Of a DNA stretch of 64,000 bases, positions 7,972-16,700 are shown one piece after another. The notes beneath the pieces were generated by a model. The model did not search any database and was not told the DNA's origin. It was given only the letters and a program-made list of their open reading frames with translations. The stretch lies in contig NZ_JAAVXB010000008.1 in the NCBI RefSeq assembly GCF_012241385.1, positions 161,002-225,001 of the forward strand, read 5' to 3'. Position 1 is the stretch's first letter. Each line of letters starts with the position of its first letter. The stretch comes from Solimonas marina (GTDB lineage: Bacteria > Pseudomonadota > Gammaproteobacteria > Nevskiales > Nevskiaceae). The translations under genes and the position numbers were made by a program.

Positions 7972-9974
7972 GTGCCACCGTCCGGCCGTTCAGCAAGTTG
8001 CTGGTCGCCAACCGCGGCGAGATCGCGGTGCGCGTCATTCGCGGTGCGCAGGCACTCGGCTACCGCACCGTTGCCGTCTATTCGGACGCCGACCGCGACG
8101 CGCTGCACGTGCGCCTCGCCGATGAGGCGGTGCACATCGGTCCGGCACCGGCTGCCGAATCGTATCTGTCGATCGAGCGTTTGATCGCCGCCGCGCGGGC
8201 CAGCGGTGCCGAGGCCATTCATCCCGGCTACGGCTTTTTGTCCGAGCGCGCCGAGTTCGCGCAGGCGGTACAGGATGCCGGGTTGGTCTTCATCGGCCCC
8301 GACGCCGAGTCGATCGCGGCGATGGGCAACAAGTCGGCATCGAAGCGACTGATGATCGATGCCGGCGTGCCCTGCGTGCCGGGCTATCAGGGCGACGACC
8401 AGCGCGACGAGACGCTGATCGCCGAGGCGCGGCGCATCGGCCTGCCGGTGATGGTCAAGGCGGCGGCCGGCGGCGGCGGCCGCGGCATGCGCATCGTCGA
8501 CGACGAGTCCGGCCTGGCCGCGGCGATCGCGTCGGCACGCTCGGAAGCGGCCAATGCCTTCGGCAGCGGCGAGCTGCTGATCGAAAAGGCGGTGCTCGAT
8601 GCGCGGCACGTCGAGATCCAGGTGTTCGGCGATCGCCACGGTCAGGTCGTGCACTTCGGCGAGCGCGACTGCTCGGTGCAGCGCCGCAACCAGAAGGTCG
8701 TCGAGGAAGCGCCGTCGCCGGCTGTCGACGACGCGCTGCGCGAACGCATGGGCTCGGCGGCGGTGACGGCGGCGCGTGCCGTGCACTATGTCGGCGCCGG
8801 CACCGTCGAGTTCATGCTCGCCGCCGACGGCAGCTTCTATTTTCTGGAGATGAACACGCGGCTGCAGGTCGAGCATCCGGTGACCGAGATGGTCTACGGC
8901 GTCGATCTCGTCGAGTGGCAGCTGCGGGTCGCGGCCGGCGCGCCGCTGCCGTTGACGCAGGACGCCATTCTCGCGCGGCGCCGCGGCGCGGCGATCGAGG
9001 TGCGCCTGTGCGCCGAGGATGCCGATGCCGACTACCACCCGCAGACCGGCCGCGTGCTCAGTTGGCGCCCGCCGCATGGCGTCGGCGTGCGCGTCGACGC
9101 CGGGCTGTTCACGGGCCTCGAGATCGGCCCGTATTACGACTCGATGCAGGCCAAGCTGATCGCGTGGGGCGAGACCCGCGACGCGGCGCGGCTGCGTCTG
9201 CTGCAGGCGCTCGACGACACGACGCTGCTGGGCGTGACCAGCAATCGCGATTTTCTGCGCCGCATCGTCGCGCATCCGGCCTTCGCCGCCGGCGAGGTGA
9301 CGACCGGCTTTCTGGCCCGGCATCTGCCGCCGGATGCGGCGACCGCGCCGGATGCGACGCTGGTCGCGCTCGCTGCCGTGGCGCTGTATCGGCGCGACCA
9401 GCGACAACTGGCCGACGCACACGGGCTTGATCACGAACTGCTCGGTTGGCACAGCTCGCACGCGACGCCGACGGCGCTGAATCTGCGCTGGCGCGACCAC
9501 GATCTCGTCGCGACGATCGCGCTGCAGCCGGGCGGGCGCTACGTGGTCCAGGTTGGCGACGATGTGCGGACGATCACCGTCGTCGACGGCGACGACGCGC
9601 ATTTCGTTTACGTCCGCGACGGCCTGCGCCGGCGCGCGCAGCTGGCCTTTGACGGCGACGCGGTGTGGATCGATGCCGAGCAGACGACGGCGTGTTTCGA
9701 CGATCGCAGTCTGGCGCCGGTGCAGGGCGCGGCGCCCGGCTCCGACGGACGGCTGCTCGCGCATTCGGACGGCCGCATCGTCGCCGTTCACGTACAGCCC
9801 GGCGCGCACGTCGAGCGTGCTCAGGTGCTGCTGGTGCTCGAAGCGATGAAGATGGAATTCCAGCTGTCGTTGCCGGTTGCCGGCCGCGTCGAGACGGTCG
9901 GCGTGCAGGTCGGCGAACAGGTTCGCGCGCGCCAGTTGCTGTTGCAGTTGACGCCCGATGCGAACACCCCGTGA
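7968..9974 (+). CDS. atuF: Geranyl-CoA carboxylase alpha (biotin) subunit (AtuF)
   Basis: A 668-residue protein. The biotin carboxylase domain fills about residues 1-450 (KLLVANRGEIAVRVIRGAQ, the ATP-grasp loop KAAAGGGGRGMR, FLEMNTRLQVEHPVTEM). A linker (BT-like) region follows, then a C-terminal biotinyl domain with the biotin-accepting lysine in VLEAMKMEF (about residue 625). Length and layout match AtuF and LiuD. It pairs with AtuC. The ATG at 7968 overlaps the atuE stop; an in-frame extension upstream would only shadow atuE. The long open frame on the opposite strand is a GC-bias artefact. Confidence 0.9.
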   Translation: MSATVRPFSKLLVANRGEIAVRVIRGAQALGYRTVAVYSDADRDALHVRLADEAVHIGPAPAAESYLSIERLIAAARASGAEAIHPGYGFLSERAEFAQAVQDAGLVFIGPDAESIAAMGNKSASKRLMIDAGVPCVPGYQGDDQRDETLIAEARRIGLPVMVKAAAGGGGRGMRIVDDESGLAAAIASARSEAANAFGSGELLIEKAVLDARHVEIQVFGDRHGQVVHFGERDCSVQRRNQKVVEEAPSPAVDDALRERMGSAAVTAARAVHYVGAGTVEFMLAADGSFYFLEMNTRLQVEHPVTEMVYGVDLVEWQLRVAAGAPLPLTQDAILARRRGAAIEVRLCAEDADADYHPQTGRVLSWRPPHGVGVRVDAGLFTGLEIGPYYDSMQAKLIAWGETRDAARLRLLQALDDTTLLGVTSNRDFLRRIVAHPAFAAGEVTTGFLARHLPPDAATAPDATLVALAAVALYRRDQRQLADAHGLDHELLGWHSSHATPTALNLRWRDHDLVATIALQPGGRYVVQVGDDVRTITVVDGDDAHFVYVRDGLRRRAQLAFDGDAVWIDAEQTTACFDDRSLAPVQGAAPGSDGRLLAHSDGRIVAVHVQPGAHVERAQVLLVLEAMKMEFQLSLPVAGRVETVGVQVGEQVRARQLLLQLTPDANTP

Positions 9975-10008
9975 ATGATTTTCCACACAAACTCGAGAGG
10001 AGTTGACG

Positions 10009-10326
10009 ATGAGCGCCCATGATTTTCTGCAGCGTCTGCCGCAGGCCCTGAATGCCGATGCCGCCGCCGGCACCGATTGCACGATCCAGTTCAACATCGC
10101 CCGGCCGGCCTACGTCGTCATCAAGGACGGTGCCTGTCAGGTACAGGACGGCAGCGCCGGCAATGCCGACGTGACGCTGACGATGGAAGACGACGATCTG
10201 GTGCAATTGATGAAGGGCGAGCTCAACGGCATGACCGCGTTCATGACCGGCAAGCTGCAGCTCGACGGCGACCTGATGCTGGCGCAGCGCGTGTCGTCGC
10301 TGTTCGACGCGTCCAAGCTCGGATGA
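10009..10326 (+). CDS. SCP2-family lipid-binding protein
   Basis: A small 105-residue protein matching the SCP2 sterol-carrier fold: CTIQFNIARPAYVVIKDG, then NADVTLTMEDDDLVQLMKGE, then MLAQRVSSLF near the end. SCP2 proteins bind acyl-CoAs and hydrophobic ligands. The ATG at 10009 follows GAGAGGAGTTGACG. It lies between atuF and the SDR and overlaps the latter by ATGA, so it belongs to the terpene operon. It is not part of the classical Pseudomonas atuABCDEFGH set. A role as carrier for terpenyl-CoA intermediates is my inference. Confidence 0.85.
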   Translation: MSAHDFLQRLPQALNADAAAGTDCTIQFNIARPAYVVIKDGACQVQDGSAGNADVTLTMEDDDLVQLMKGELNGMTAFMTGKLQLDGDLMLAQRVSSLFDASKLG

Positions 10327-11231
10327 CGGCGGCGCAGCGGTATCGCTCGGTGTTCGCGCCCGGTCTCTACGCCGGGCGCCGCATCGTCGTCACCGGTGGC
10401 GGCAGCGGCATCGGCCGCTGCACCGCGCACGAGCTCGCGTCGCTCGGCGCCGAGGTGCTGCTCTGCGGACGCAAGGCCGACAAGCTCGAACGCGTGCGCG
10501 ACGAGATCGTCGAGGACGGCGGTCAGGCGTCGATCGCGGCGTTCGATATCCGCGACGAAGCGGCGGTGCGCGATACCGTGGCGAGCCTGCTCGCCGGCGG
10601 TCCGATCTACGGTCTCGTCAACAATGCCGGCGGCCAGTTTCCGTCGCCGGCGCAGGCGATCGGCAAGAAGGGTTTCGAGGCCGTGGTCGCGACCAATCTG
10701 ACCGGCGGTTTCCTCGTCGCGCGCGAGCTGTACACACAACACTTCGCCCGGCATGGCGGCGCCATCGTCAACATGCTCGCCGACATGTGGGGCGGCATGC
10801 CGGCGATGGCGCACTCCGGGGCGGCGCGTGCGGGTATGCTCAATCTGACGCAGACGCTGGCGGTCGAGTGGGCGTCGCGCGGCGTGCGCGTCAATGCCGT
10901 CGCACCGGGCTTCGTCGCCAGCTCCGGCATGGACAGCTATGACCCGTCGTTCACGCGCGAGGTCATTCCGCAGATGGCGGCCGAGATTCCGCTCGGCCGG
11001 CTCGCCGACGAGTCCGAGGTCAGCGCCGCGATCGTCTTCCTGCTGTCGGACGCGGCATCGTTCATCACCGGCGCGGTGCTGTGCATCGACGGCGGCGGCA
11101 GTCTCAACACCAAGCTGTTCCCGCTGTCCGGCGTACCCGCCGACAGCGCGACCAGCCGGCCGTACGACGGCTTCCATCGCGCGCAGCCGCCGGCCGCGCT
11201 CGACGCGCTGAAGCCCAAGCTGCCGACATGA
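10323..11231 (+). CDS. Short-chain dehydrogenase/reductase of the terpene cluster (AtuB/AtuG-like)
   Basis: A 302-residue SDR. The Rossmann motif is VVTGGGSGIGRCTAHELA (about residues 22-39), with the NAG-type VNNAGG near 98. The usual Tyr-x-x-x-Lys is absent: the region reads AHSGAARAGMLNLTQ, resembling peroxisomal 2-enoyl-CoA reductase/dienoyl-CoA reductase-type SDRs. It ends with SFITGAVLCIDGGGS. The Pseudomonas cluster has two SDRs (AtuB, AtuG); only one is present here, so I leave the symbol open. It could act on an acyl-CoA or on citronellol/citronellal. Start and stop both overlap neighbours by ATGA. Confidence 0.85.
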   Translation: MTAAQRYRSVFAPGLYAGRRIVVTGGGSGIGRCTAHELASLGAEVLLCGRKADKLERVRDEIVEDGGQASIAAFDIRDEAAVRDTVASLLAGGPIYGLVNNAGGQFPSPAQAIGKKGFEAVVATNLTGGFLVARELYTQHFARHGGAIVNMLADMWGGMPAMAHSGAARAGMLNLTQTLAVEWASRGVRVNAVAPGFVASSGMDSYDPSFTREVIPQMAAEIPLGRLADESEVSAAIVFLLSDAASFITGAVLCIDGGGSLNTKLFPLSGVPADSATSRPYDGFHRAQPPAALDALKPKLPT

Positions 11232-11971
11232 GCGACGCGGCCGCGATGCCGGCGCCCGGCTGGGCGCGGGTGCTGCGTCGCGGCAGCGATCGTCTGCTGT
11301 TCGATCTCGGCGGCGGTCCGCGGCCGCTGAAGTTTGCGTGGATCGTCAACGCGCAGAAGGCCGGCTCGTTTGCGTTCTATGGCGCGCTGATGGCCTGGTA
11401 TGCGCCGCAGGTGCCGCAGGCCACCAGCCATGCGGCGTGGATCTACCTCGCACTGCACGGCAGTTACGGGCTGTGCTGGCTGCTCAAGGATCTGTGCTTT
11501 CCCGATCCGAACTGGCAGCGCCGCATCACGCTGCCGAGCAGCGTCGTCGCGCTGGTCGGTCTCGGCCTGTACTGGAGCTTCGGCTGGCTGCTGATTTCCG
11601 GTGTGTCGCAGCCGCGCTATCCGCTGCCGGACGGCGCGTGGTTCTGCCTGTGCGTGTCGCTGTGCCTGCTCGGCAGCGTCCTGATGATCGCCGCCGACGC
11701 GCAGAAGTTCTACACGCTGCGCCTGCGTCGCGGCTTAATCGACGACGGCGTATTCCGCTACGTGCGCCATCCCAACTACCTCGGCGAGATGCTCGTCTAC
11801 GCGAGCTTCGCGCTGCTGGTCTGGCACTGGTTTCCGGTGGTGGTACTCGCCGTCGTCTGGCTCGGGCTGTTCGCGCCGAACATGGCGTTCAAGGAAGCCA
11901 GCCTGTCGCGCTACCCGCAGTGGGCGGCCTACCGGCGGCGCAGCTGGTGCTTGGTGCCGGGGCTGTTGTAG
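11228..11971 (+). CDS. Integral membrane protein, ICMT/DUF1295-like
   Basis: A 247-residue, probably polytopic membrane protein with hydrophobic stretches around residues 40-60, 70-85, 100-125, 135-155 and 195-220. Near its C-terminus FRYVRHPNYLGEMLVY matches the signature of isoprenylcysteine carboxyl methyltransferase and DUF1295/steroid-reductase-like families, whose C-terminal helices bind SAM or NADPH. It is the last gene of the terpene operon (ATGA overlap with the SDR) and ends at a GC hairpin. Its substrate is unknown; a prenyl-like or terpenoid lipid would suit both family and context. Confidence 0.7.
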   Translation: MSDAAAMPAPGWARVLRRGSDRLLFDLGGGPRPLKFAWIVNAQKAGSFAFYGALMAWYAPQVPQATSHAAWIYLALHGSYGLCWLLKDLCFPDPNWQRRITLPSSVVALVGLGLYWSFGWLLISGVSQPRYPLPDGAWFCLCVSLCLLGSVLMIAADAQKFYTLRLRRGLIDDGVFRYVRHPNYLGEMLVYASFALLVWHWFPVVVLAVVWLGLFAPNMAFKEASLSRYPQWAAYRRRSWCLVPGLL

Positions 11972-11996
11972 CCGCCGGCCGGTGCCGGCCGGCGGC
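11971..11996. terminator. GC-rich hairpin between convergent operons
   Basis: GCCGCCGGCCGG, TG, then its perfect reverse complement gives a 12-bp stem between the terpene operon end (11971) and the guanidine operon end (12006). There is no T-tract, so termination would be weak or factor-assisted, but the convergent position suits a two-way terminator. Confidence 0.5.
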
Positions 11997-12005
11997 CCGT
12001 ATCGC

Positions 12006-12419
12006 CTACGACTGCGACGCGCGATACGCGCGCCAGCCGCCGAATGCCGTGATGTCGGTGGCGTCGGCCAGCGCCCAGCCTTCGCAGATGAAGCCTTTGA
12101 CGACGCGGCCGTCGGCCAGCGTCAGACTGCCGATGCCGAGCGGCGGCGGAATGGCGGCGACGAAGCTGCCGAAAAGCGTCAGCGGCACGTCCCACAGCTC
12201 GACCTCGATCGCCGCGCCGGCGCCGGCTTTCGCCAGTCCCGGCTTCGGCGGCGTGGTGTTGGCGAGCGCGTAGAGCCGGTAGTCGGCCGAGGTCGTCGTC
12301 GCTTCGACGAAATGCGCATCGCGTTCGGTCAGCTCGCGGTTCAACGGCATGCCGCGCAGGTGAGCGCCGACCACGGCGAGGCGCACGTGATCGTCGGCGG
12401 GCGGGGATACGGAAGTCAT
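12006..12419 (-). CDS. Stand-alone allophanate hydrolase C-terminal domain
   Basis: A 137-residue protein matching the C-terminal domain of allophanate hydrolase: LAVVGAHLRGMPLNRELTERDA, ADYRLYALANTTPPKPGL, then VKGFICEGWAL. In most organisms this domain is fused to the amidase; here it is a separate gene. It has its own GCAGGAG ribosome site seven bases before the ATG at 12419, and it overlaps the amidase stop by ATGA. The domain is thought to finish allophanate breakdown by converting the N-carboxycarbamate intermediate. The two polypeptides (452 + 137) add up to the usual fused length. Confidence 0.85.
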   Translation of the reverse strand: MTSVSPPADDHVRLAVVGAHLRGMPLNRELTERDAHFVEATTTSADYRLYALANTTPPKPGLAKAGAGAAIEVELWDVPLTLFGSFVAAIPPPLGIGSLTLADGRVVKGFICEGWALADATDITAFGGWRAYRASQS

Positions 12420-13774
12420 TGGGAATCTCCTGCGGTGTAGAGGGTTTGCCAGCGCCGGCCGATTGCCGCCAGCGCGGCGTCGGCCCAGGCCGGACCGATC
12501 AGGGTGACGCCGAACGGCAGGCGGTCGTCGCGAAGGCCGGCCGGCACGGCGAGCGCCGACCAGTCGAGCAGGTTGACGAAGTTCGTGTAGTAGCCGAGTT
12601 CGCTGTTGAGGCGCACCGGATCGGCCTGCATCGCCGCGACCGTGTGCATCGACGGCGCGGTCGGCACGAACAGCGCATCGACCGACGCCATCAGATGATC
12701 GGCATGGCGCTGCAGTTCGAGCCGCCGGTACTCGGCGCGGAACGTGTCGACGGCGCTGAATTCGCGGCCGCGCTCGATGACGTCGCGTACTACCGGGTGC
12801 ATCGCGTCCGGGTGCTGTTCGAGGAAGGACTCGGTGGCCGCCAGCCGCTCGGCAACCCAGGGGCCGTCGTAGAGCAGGGCGGCGACCTCGTTGAGCGGCT
12901 CGAAGTCGAATTCGACTAACGTCGCGCCGAGCTGCTCGTGAGCTTGTCGGCAGGCCTGCTCGTAGGCGCGCGCGGCGTGCTCGTCGCCGAAGAACTCCGG
13001 CTGGCGCGGCACGCCGAGCCGCAGCGTGTCCGGCAGCGCGGCGTCGAATGCCGGCGCCGGCCGCGAATAGGCGTCGTCGGCGTCGAAGCCACCGGCGACA
13101 TTCGCCAGCAGCCAGGCCTCCTCGACGTCGTGCGCGAAGATCGACACGCAGTCGAGGCTGCGGCAGGCCGGCACGACGCCGCGCGTGCTGAGCCAGCCGC
13201 GTGTCGGTTTGAGACCGACCAGGCCGTTGAACGCCGCCGGCACCCGGCCCGAACCGGCGGTGTCGGTGCCGAGCGAGAACGCCACCAGGCCGGCGGCGAC
13301 GGCGACCGCCGAGCCGGAACTCGAACCGCCGGAGACGTAGTCGCGGTCGTAGACCGAGCGCGGCGCGCCGTACGGCGAACGCGTGCCGTTGAGGCCGGTG
13401 GCGAACTGGTCGAGATTGGTCTTGCCGACCAGTAGCGCGCCGGCTGCGCGCAGGCGCGCGATGACGCCGGCATCGGCGGCGGGCCGATAGGCGAAGGCCG
13501 GGCACGCGGCACTGGTCTCGAAGCCGGCGCAATCGATGTTGTCCTTGACCGCGAATGGCACGCCCCACAGCGGTTGATCGTCGCGGCGCCCAGCTGCCAT
13601 CAGCGCCCGCGCCTGTTCGCGCAGCGTCGCGTCCGCGGCGCGGCTGATCCAGACCGCCGGATCGTCGTAGGCCGCACAGCGCTCGATCAATGCGTCGACC
13701 ATGGCCAGCGGCGTGCTCGTGCCATCGGCGTATTGCTGTTGCAGGCGGCGAATCTGTAAGGCCGGTGCGCGCAT
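12416..13774 (-). CDS. atzF: Allophanate hydrolase, amidase domain (AtzF-like)
   Basis: A 452-residue amidase-signature enzyme. The Ser-cisSer-Lys triad is visible: lysine in FAVKDNID (about residue 75), serines in YVSGGSSSGSAVAVAAGLV (about 150-155), followed by GTDTAGSGRVPAAFNGLVG. It hydrolyses allophanate to ammonia and carboxycarbamate. It overlaps the carboxylase stop (TGATG) upstream and the detached C-terminal domain gene downstream. In this operon it would take allophanate made from carboxyguanidine. DUR1,2-type urea breakdown uses the same step, so AtzF itself does not decide between urea and guanidine. Confidence 0.88.
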   Translation of the reverse strand: MRAPALQIRRLQQQYADGTSTPLAMVDALIERCAAYDDPAVWISRAADATLREQARALMAAGRRDDQPLWGVPFAVKDNIDCAGFETSAACPAFAYRPAADAGVIARLRAAGALLVGKTNLDQFATGLNGTRSPYGAPRSVYDRDYVSGGSSSGSAVAVAAGLVAFSLGTDTAGSGRVPAAFNGLVGLKPTRGWLSTRGVVPACRSLDCVSIFAHDVEEAWLLANVAGGFDADDAYSRPAPAFDAALPDTLRLGVPRQPEFFGDEHAARAYEQACRQAHEQLGATLVEFDFEPLNEVAALLYDGPWVAERLAATESFLEQHPDAMHPVVRDVIERGREFSAVDTFRAEYRRLELQRHADHLMASVDALFVPTAPSMHTVAAMQADPVRLNSELGYYTNFVNLLDWSALAVPAGLRDDRLPFGVTLIGPAWADAALAAIGRRWQTLYTAGDSQ

Positions 13775-16700
13775 CAGTCGACCTCGATCACGGCGAGCGT
13801 TTGGCCGGTGCGCACCATGCGCCCGGCGTGCACACACCACTCGCGAACGGCGCCGTCGCGCGGCGCCCGAACTTCCATTTCCATTTTCATAGATTCCAGA
13901 ATCATCAGGACTTGCCCGGCACGAACGTGCTCGCCGTCGGCGACGACGATCTTCCAGACGGTGCCGGTGACATGTGCGTCGACGCCGATGCAGCCCGGCG
14001 GCAGGGTTTGTGCAGCCGCTGCCGGCGGCGGCTCGTCGACGCGAAAGCGGTCGAGACCGCGGACCTTCCAGTCGGCGCGCTCGGCCTCGAAGGCGGTTTG
14101 CTGGCGCGTTTTGAAGGATTCGATGCTGTCGCGCTGTTCGGCGAGAAAGCGCGCATGCTCGGCGTACGACAATGTCGTGTCCTCGATGCGCAGCGGGTAT
14201 TCGCCGTACGGAAATGCGGCGCGCGCTTCGGCCAGTTCGGTTTCGCTGACCGGGTAGAAGCGGATCTGGTCGAAGCAGCGCAGCAGCCATGGCTGCTCGA
14301 AGGCCGGCGTGCGCCGCCAGCGGTTCCACATCTGCACGGTGCGGCCGAACAGCTGATAGCCGCCGGGGCCTTCCATGCCGTAGACGCACAGATAGGCGCC
14401 GCCGATGCCGACTGCGTTTTCCGGCGTCCAGGTGCGCGCCGGGTTGTATTTGGTCGTGACCAGGCGATGGCGCGGGTCCAGCGGTGTCGCGACCGGTGCG
14501 CCGAGATAGACGTCGCCGAGGCCCATCACCAGATAGCGCGCGTCGAAGACGATGCGGCGCACGTCGTCGACCGAGTCGAGACCGTTGATGCGGCGAATGA
14601 ACTCGATGTTGTCGGGGCACCACGGCGCATCCGGCCGTACCAGCTCCTGGTATTTGCGCATCGCCAGGCGGATTTGCGCATCGTTCCACGACAACGGCAG
14701 ATGGACGATGCGGCTCGGCACCGTGACCTGCCCGGCGTCGGGCAGCGACGACTCGATCTCGCGCAGCGTGCCGAGCAGCGTTGTCAACGACAGCACGTCG
14801 CTGTCGTAATGCACCTGCAGCGAGCGGATACCCGGGGTCAGATCGATCAGACCCGGCAGGCGGCGTTCGCGCAGCGTCTGCATCAACAGCTGCACGCGCA
14901 GGCGCAGCGCGAGGTCCAGCGTCATTTCACCGTATTCGACGAGCAGATTGTCGTCGCCGGCTCGGCGATAGCGCACGGCGATGGCGAGATCGTCGCGCGC
15001 GGCGACGATCGGCGAGCCGTAGTCAGGGGGCGTGGCGCCGACGACGGTCGGCGCCCCGCGTTCGCGGACCGGCACGAAGCGGACCTTGTCGCCGGGCCGC
15101 AGCTGGCCGAGTTTCCACAACTCGTCGCGGGCCACGACCGCCGGGCAGACGAAGCCGCCGAGACTCGGCCCGTCCGGGCCGAGGATGATCGGCATGTCGC
15201 CGGTGAAGTCGATCGCGCCGATCGCGTAGGCGTTGTCGTGAATGTTCGACGGGTGCAGGCCGGCTTCGCCGCCGTCGGCACGCGCCCACTGCGGCCGCGG
15301 TCCGATCAGGCGCACGCCGGTTCGCGCGCTGTTGAAATGCACCTCGTATTCGGCGCTGAACAGCGTCGCGATGTCGTCGTCGGTGAAGAAGTCCGGCGCG
15401 CCATGCGGGCCGTAGCGAACCTGCAGGCGCCACTCGTGGGACAGCGCCGGCGATTCGTCGGCAGTCAGCGCGGCCGGCTCGCTGATGGCCGCTGTCTGGT
15501 CTGCGAGGTGCAAGGCATCGCCGGCGCACAGCGCGCCGTGGGCATGACCGCCGAAGCCGCCGAGCGCGAACGTCGCGCCCGAGCCGAGATAGCGCGGCAC
15601 GTCGAAGCCGCCGCGCACCGCCAGGTAACAGCGCTGGCCGGCGCCGGCGATGGTGCCGAGCGTCAGCACCTGGCCGGCGCGCACCGCATGCGGCGCGCCG
15701 TACGCCAGCGCCGCGCCGTCGAGCGTCGCGGGCATCGCCGCACCGACCAGCGCGATCAGCGCGTCGCTGTGAAAGCGCAGCGTCGGGCCGGATAGCGTGC
15801 ATTCGAGCGCCGCCGTGCCCGCTGCGTTGCCGACCACGCGATTGGCGAGCGCGCACGAGCGGCCGTCCATCGGTCCCGACGGCGGAATGCCGACGTCCCA
15901 GTAGCCGAGCCGGCCCGGCGCGTCCTGGATGCTGCTCTGCGTACCCGGGTCGAGCACCTCGATGCTGCGCGAGCCGAACGCAACGTGCTGCAGCGCGTGC
16001 GTGCTCAGCTGCGCCGCGGCGAACATCGGGCTGGCGGCGAGCTGGCGCAGGAAATCGAGATTGGTCTCGATGCCGTACAGCGCCGTCGTCTGCAGGGCCG
16101 TGCGCAGCTTGGCGACGGCCGCCGGCCGGTCGTCGGCGTGGACGATCAGCTTGGCCAGCAGGGAGTCGTAGTACGGCGTGACCTCGGTGCCGGTTTCGAT
16201 CCAGGTATCGACGCGCGCGGCGTCGGCGAAGCGGACTTCGGTCAGCAGGCCGCTGAGCGGGCGAAAGTCGCGCTGCGGGTCCTCGGCGCAGAGGCGCACC
16301 TCGATCGCGGCGCCGCGCGGCTGCAGCGCGTGCTGCGCGGGCAGCTGCAGCTCACCGGCGGCCTGGCGGATCATCCATTCGACGAGGTCGATGCCGTAGG
16401 TCGCTTCGGTGATCGGGTGTTCGACCTGCAGACGCGTGTTGACTTCGAGAAAATAGAACGCGTCGCGCTCGACGTCGTAAACGAACTCGACCGTGCCGGC
16501 CGATTCGTAGTCGGCGGCCGCGCCCAACGCGCGTGCCGCGGCGTGCAGGCGCGCCCGCAGTGCGTCGGACAAGTGCGGCGCCGGCGTTTCCTCGACGAGC
16601 TTCTGGTGGCGGCGCTGCAGCGAGCAGTCGCGCTCGCCCAGCGAGACGACACGGCCCTGGCCGTCGCCGAAGATCTGCACCTCGATGTGGCGCGCGGTCC

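Noticed and set aside
7332..10097. A 921-codon open frame on the minus strand opposite atuE/atuF
   Set aside because: It lies wholly over two clear family members, shows no recognisable domain and has the Arg/Ala/His-rich composition expected from antisense reading of GC-rich codons.
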